Below are positions 59,101-64,000 of a stretch of DNA of 64,000 nt, one piece after another. The stretch comes from Larus michahellis (taxonomy: Eukaryota > Chordata > Aves > Charadriiformes > Laridae), in NCBI RefSeq assembly GCF_964199755.1, contig NC_133896.1, positions 88,210,215 to 88,274,214 on the forward strand. Direction: 5' to 3'. The number at the start of each line of letters is the position of its first letter. The stretch's first letter is position 1. Below the pieces are notes generated by a model that saw only the letters and a program-made list of their open reading frames with translations, was not told the origin of the DNA and made no database searches. The translations under genes were made by a program, and so were the position numbers.

Positions 59101-62100
59101 AGAATGAAAGGTACTTGATATATGTTTGATAGTACTGGGCAATACCACAGGGATATTGCTCATGGATTTGAAACCTCGAAACGAATACATAAATGAATAT
59201 GTAAATGAAAATATCAGCAGTAATATAATAGCTAGTGCTTTGCACGTTTCCAAAAAAATGACATATATAATTCTTAAAATAGCTCTAACAGCATCTATAG
59301 CAAGCAGACCATTGCCACAGCATGACACGATTTCAGATGAGTGAAGATAGCTGTTGAGGAATTGAACAATAAATTAACGTATGGCACCTTTAATTATTTC
59401 TCAAAGCTTAATCAGGCTGTATACCAATAAACATGAAATATTTCTCAACCATAATGGCACATTCGAAAGATTCAGTTCATTTCTATAAAACATTGATTGG
59501 TTGAAAAAGTAAACACAGATGCTAACCACAGGAAGATGTCAAAGATATTACTGAGAACACAATACATGTTCTCTTAACGTACAAACCATCTGTAGTAAGC
59601 AGTTAAGGGATATTTTGAAGAGAAGAATTTTTATTATTTTAAGTATAAAGAGACTGTTTTGTCAGCCTGCAAATTTTATTCTTTTTTTCCCCTCTTTGCC
59701 TATAAACTGCTCAATGAAACAGCAGCAACTGAATTGGGAGGTGAAAGACACAAAGCAGTCACTAACTAGTTGGTTTGTGGTCTGACAGACAGATTATTTT
59801 GTAATGTTTCTCAATGGGATTTTTCCCCTTTTCTTCAGACTGGTTCTATAAAGCCAGACTAAATGACTACGGAGACTAGTGATGCGAGCTGAGTGCACAA
59901 TTCCTACGCTGTGTGCTGACTGTCTGAGGTGCTCCAAGTGCCTCACACTCAAATGTAAAGAGTGGGAAATATTGTGTTCAGAACAAGGATATTGCCTGTG
60001 TTCAACAAATGACTAATATCCAAAGAAGTTTCTGTTAATGCAGTGCTGAGTTTAAGGTTTTGCAGAGAACCAGGCAGATGAGCTCAGGCACAGTGTCATG
60101 TTAATGCCGTGAATTGGCTGCCAGACAGGAGCTGGCTCATCTTCTGGGTGACTTGGAGAGGTTAAAAAACACACAGCTATATACATTCACAACCACAGGG
60201 AGCTGGCTACACAAACTAGAAGAGAGGCCACATGCCTAGATTTCTAGTGCCCTACCAAAATGAAAATAAAAAGGGTTTGCTATTGGTATATAAGAGATTT
60301 ATATATCTTTATGCGTGTTAATGGTAGCTAGTCAGTGCTTTGATGGGTATATCACTGTAAATTCTCAACACAAAAATGATTGACTCAATAGAGAGAAGCC
60401 AAAATAGAAATCAAATGATGTGTGTCAACCAGCTCTTGATAAGCTTTACTGGATGCATCTTCTGAATTGGTTCATCCTCAGGCTGTCACGATCGCGTGGC
60501 TGAGAACATGCTTGAAATGATTACTATTCTGGCTTTTAAATTTAAAGACGGCTGATTGAATCAGCTTAAGTATTAACCAATTTTATCCCCATTTTATCTA
60601 ATTGGAATCTGAGTAATGGAACATCCCAGCCCTTTCACATCTTGTTATGGAGACACGTTTTTCTGGCACAGCTGGATGACTGAACTGTTGCTCAAAACAG
60701 CCGTTATGATATTTCTGTCAGCTTCTCCCAAAGAATTCACAGAGGGAGTTTTTGCCATGTTTTCATGCCTGAATTGGCATTTGGTAATTATTTTGTGTAC
60801 CTGCCTCGCCAAACTGTTCTTGTCCTCTAATCCCTGAAGTGGCTGACGAAATGTGTTGTCATTGCAGGTAGGTATATCTGCCACGGAAGCTGCCTTCTTC
60901 ACTTACTCAATATACCACGGTGTCAACAGTAATGACTGGGTTTGGTTTGTAAGGAGGTTTCAGCCACTCGTACTACCACTACACACCTTTTCCTGGTCAG
61001 TGTTTTCCTGAGCAGACTCTTGCTTATGATTTTGTCCATAGCTAAATAGCTAAGGACAACAAATTCCTATGAAAAGGCCTGAGGGAAGAGGCCCACGTTG
61101 CCCCAAAGAGCAAGTTGCTCTTTAGGGACATTCTCATCTCAAGCTATATATAGCTATACAAAGCTATACAGTAGCTTATTGTTTTATGCAGCATATAAAG
61201 GTTCACTATGGAAATCAGAGTACTTCGGTTTCAAAAACTGCCATAAACGGCCCTTTCTTGAAGTATTTCAGTGTACTGTAACTCCAGACTAACTACTTCT
61301 ACTGTGTTTCCGTATTTTGTGTATGAGATCAGCCTCTTTAATGCCAGGAGGGACAGGAGGGCATTATACGGTCTTCTAAACTAAGCCTTACTGCCTCCTT
61401 TCTACTTTCTGAAGCAGTACAATTGTCAAGGTAAAGTAAAGATCTCTCCTAAGGAGGAAGAGTCCTGCACTGCTCCCTTGTCCTCTGCTGCCTTCTCTTT
61501 GCATTCTGTGCTCTGAACAGGGTGGTAGCAGACTCCCATGCCAGCATGCAGCAGATGAGGCAGTGGGCAGAAGGTGGGAGTTGTAGCAAGAGAGTCACTT
61601 GCCTACACAAAGGCTGCTGAACGTTTCCTGTCAAAATTGGGGTGGGTTTTTTTGTGGAAAAGGATTTGTTCGGTGTATTTTTTGTTTAAGATAAGGTACT
61701 GTTTTGTTGACAACTTACAGAGCTTCTTAGATTTTCTGTGGTCAGGGCTGATGGAAAGTAATTTTTCTCCAAAAGACTTCCCAAGTCATTTTTACAAGCA
61801 GCTCTAATTTTCATATTTTATAAGGAATTTGTCTGAGCTTGCTGTACGAATTAAATGTATACATTTTCTAGGAAGGAACTGTGAGAAAGTTTGTATTATG
61901 TTGGAAGTTAGATACTGTAGAGTATGTCACTGACTCTGGGAAGAGAAAGTGGGACATAGCTGGAGGTGGGCTAACCTACACAAATATGTATAATACTTCC
62001 AGTATCTTTCAGCAGATCTGGGTCTGACTTGTCAAGCCTAACAGGTGTTTTGTAAGCTTGCCCAAACTCTCTCTACTAATTAAAAAAAGGAAATTATAAG

Positions 62101-63249
62101 AATTTAAATTTTGTTCCTTTACACCAAACAGCAGGGACAGAGTGCTAGAAAAGGGCTGTAACCTTCCTATTTCCTTCTAGGAGAAGAGTCATACTGCTCA
62201 AGACATACTATTCCTTCTTTGGAATATGTGTACGCGCTATCACGGTGAAAATGTTTACCAGTTTCTGTGCTAGCAGGACATTTAGCTTGGACAGAGCCAT
62301 ACGAAGTGGATAATTTGAGACTAGGGACCACAAATGCAGTGGCTGTCAAGGTCATAAGCTCAATCATAAACTCACAGACTATCCCAGTAGAAACAAATTA
62401 AGATGCAGGAATACAATAAGATAGCCATTCTGGCAAGCAGCCTGCTAAAATAATGGGTTTTCTCTTGGCAGGCTTGATAAGCCTGCAAAAGCTACTAGGT
62501 AACTGCAGTGTGGAGAATCCTTCCTTTTAAAGACAAAGCAAAGTAGATTTGAGGCATTTAGAAAACTGGCTGCAACAGCAAAAGTTATGAGGTGGCAAAA
62601 AATGTACAAATGTAATTTCAAGACTGTTGGAGGAAGCTAACATCAGTGTTCAGGAGGTGATAAATCATTAGCAGGTGACGATAAAGTTGTACATTTTAAG
62701 AGAAGCGAAACTCAGTAGGACTAGCATTAATTACAACTTTCAGAACAGGTAAGCGTTCCTGATCCAGAAGCCAGCTAGCAGCCGATCAGATCTGCATGAA
62801 ACACTGGCCATGACACATACGAGATGACTTGTGAATTACTGAGCACTTGCAGAGGGTACAGCTGCGGTAAATGCTCAGGTGTACAGTTGCCTTCAAATCC
62901 TGACTGACCATGCTGCTGAGAGGATCATCTCCTCATGCTGAAGCTCCACTAGCAGTTCAAGCTTGCCTAAACCAGTGTTGTATCTCAAAAAGGTGTTCCC
63001 ACCCTACATGCTATCTGTTCCTGTCACTGCGTGCCCATCATCTCTTGTGACTGCACAAATATTTGTGAAGGTGAACAGTGAATTGGTTCTTGTTAAAATC
63101 AGCCCCTGGAAAACAGAAGGCTGTAGTTAATCCAGAGAACTTCCCTGAAAATGTTCATTGGAAAAACCCTCCAGGAACGTCTGAGCTTATACAGGTGCTA
63201 ACATGAAAAGCAAAAGTAGTTCATGTATGGTAAAATTTGAGATTACATT

Positions 63250-63270
63250 AAAAAAAAACATATATATATA
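63250..63270. repeat. A-run and short (TA)n
   Basis: Nine A followed by C and A(TA)5. A simple repeat. Confidence 0.8.
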
Positions 63271-64000
63271 AGTCTTCACAGCTCTACCATTTTACAGAGG
63301 GCAAAAATTTAACATACAAGCATAACAAAAAGATCAAATTGAACCAAAGAATGAGGTAGGCTTTGAGATGGTTAGATCAATACAAGAAATTGGCATGGCA
63401 TCTTTGCTGTGCCAATACTGAGGAAACCTTAACAATTGCCATTGTTTTCTAGACAAGGAAATCTGAAGCTTGATGAATGAAGACACATAAAGCTAGCATC
63501 CATGTCTCAAAAATACCTCCAGAAAAAGAAGCGGCAAAAAAACCCATGCATAACATACATTGAGAAAAAGCAGCGCTAGGAGAAATGTGCAGATATGTGA
63601 ATTAACATTGTCACAAAAGCTGAAAAAGCTTCTAAAAAGCAACAATGTAAATCACTTAATTAAGGAAAGCAGAGTTCTGACTGGCAAGCTGATATCAACT
63701 GGAAGACCTGTTACAAATAAACAGGGAAATTTTAGAAACAGAAAAAAACCAAGCCTATGGAAAAATCATACTTAAGAGATGGAACACTGGCAAGCCGCAC
63801 AGAAAACCGATGATGTTGACAGAAAGATTAAACAGTCAGAGCCAAAACCCGAATCATTTCACACCACAAACAAAGCTGTATAAAAGCTACATAAAATGTA
63901 AACCCAATGCGGCTTCAGGTAAAGATGAAAAACTTTAAAAGAAACCAGGCACAAAAAGCTGCAATTGGTAAGGTTATCGGTAAAATCACCAAAATCTTAA

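Larger units (their letters stand above)
51561..64000. other. Intergenic, AT-rich, no gene recognised
   Basis: About 12.4 kb with chance open frames only. Notable simple sequence: G-rich GGGGCGGGGGGG at about 52,078-52,089, a pyrimidine-biased tract at about 52,500-52,620, A and T runs at about 58,127-58,155, and A9 plus (TA)5 at 63,250-63,270. The last 800 bp is A-rich on the plus strand. No exon of KIAA0930 was recognised. Confidence 0.5.

Noticed and set aside
34331..64000. KIAA0930 exons expected from human gene order
   Set aside because: I looked for the conserved N-terminal region of this protein on the plus strand and saw nothing convincing. The gene probably lies beyond the right edge.
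1..64000. Endogenous retrovirus LTRs or gag/pol remnants
   Set aside because: No paired LTRs, primer-binding site or retroviral protein motif was recognised. All reverse-transcriptase remnants seen are of CR1 LINE type.
1..64000. tRNA, rRNA, CRISPR arrays, operons or a microbial defence system
   Set aside because: No T-arm/acceptor pairs, spaced repeats or tightly packed genes were seen. The composition and spliced gene structure are those of a vertebrate chromosome.

Overview
The window reads as vertebrate nuclear DNA, almost certainly from a bird. It is gene-sparse and AT-rich. Its dated repeats are CR1 LINE fragments with the avian-type 3' end (the GGTTGGAAGGGACC-like block followed by ATTCTGTG/ATCCTATG-type tails). 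The only convincing coding exons form a spliced GT-AG gene.

The one recognisable protein-coding gene is UPK3A (uroplakin-3a), on the minus strand at 28,053-33,992. Five coding exons were assembled by hand: 33,938-33,992, 32,944-33,099, 29,911-30,190, 28,651-28,733 and 28,053-28,185. They have matching phases, canonical splice sites and an open frame of 235 residues. They encode a signal peptide, the uroplakin-3 ectodomain with four cysteines, and a nearly invariant juxtamembrane/transmembrane block. The last exon (short cytoplasmic tail) could not be identified with confidence; several candidates are listed.

Layout. 1-235 is a CpG-rich segment, probably the edge of a promoter CpG island. In human, FAM118A lies just downstream of UPK3A on the same strand, so this could be the FAM118A promoter with the gene body left of the window (inference). 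243-964 is a 722-nt stretch with no adenine on the plus strand. It contains two abutting 15-bp-unit tandem arrays (10 and 28 exact copies). 1-28 kb is otherwise intergenic, with four CR1 fragments (about 1.8, 5.5, 14.1 and 18.7 kb) and a GC-rich block at 10.4-12.2 kb that includes an exon-like segment with good splice sites. 28-34 kb is UPK3A. 34-64 kb is intergenic, with a 3'-truncated CR1 (about 42 kb), weak relics of an old repeat, a GC-rich block at 50.2-51.6 kb, and a small two-exon gene-like structure at 48,532-48,838 (plus strand) that I do not recognise. In human the next gene on that side is KIAA0930; I saw none of its exons.

No rRNA, tRNA, CRISPR, operon, complete LTR retrovirus or bacterial-type system is visible. 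Most long reading frames here are chance frames, tandem-repeat artefacts or CR1 remnants and are not annotated as genes.
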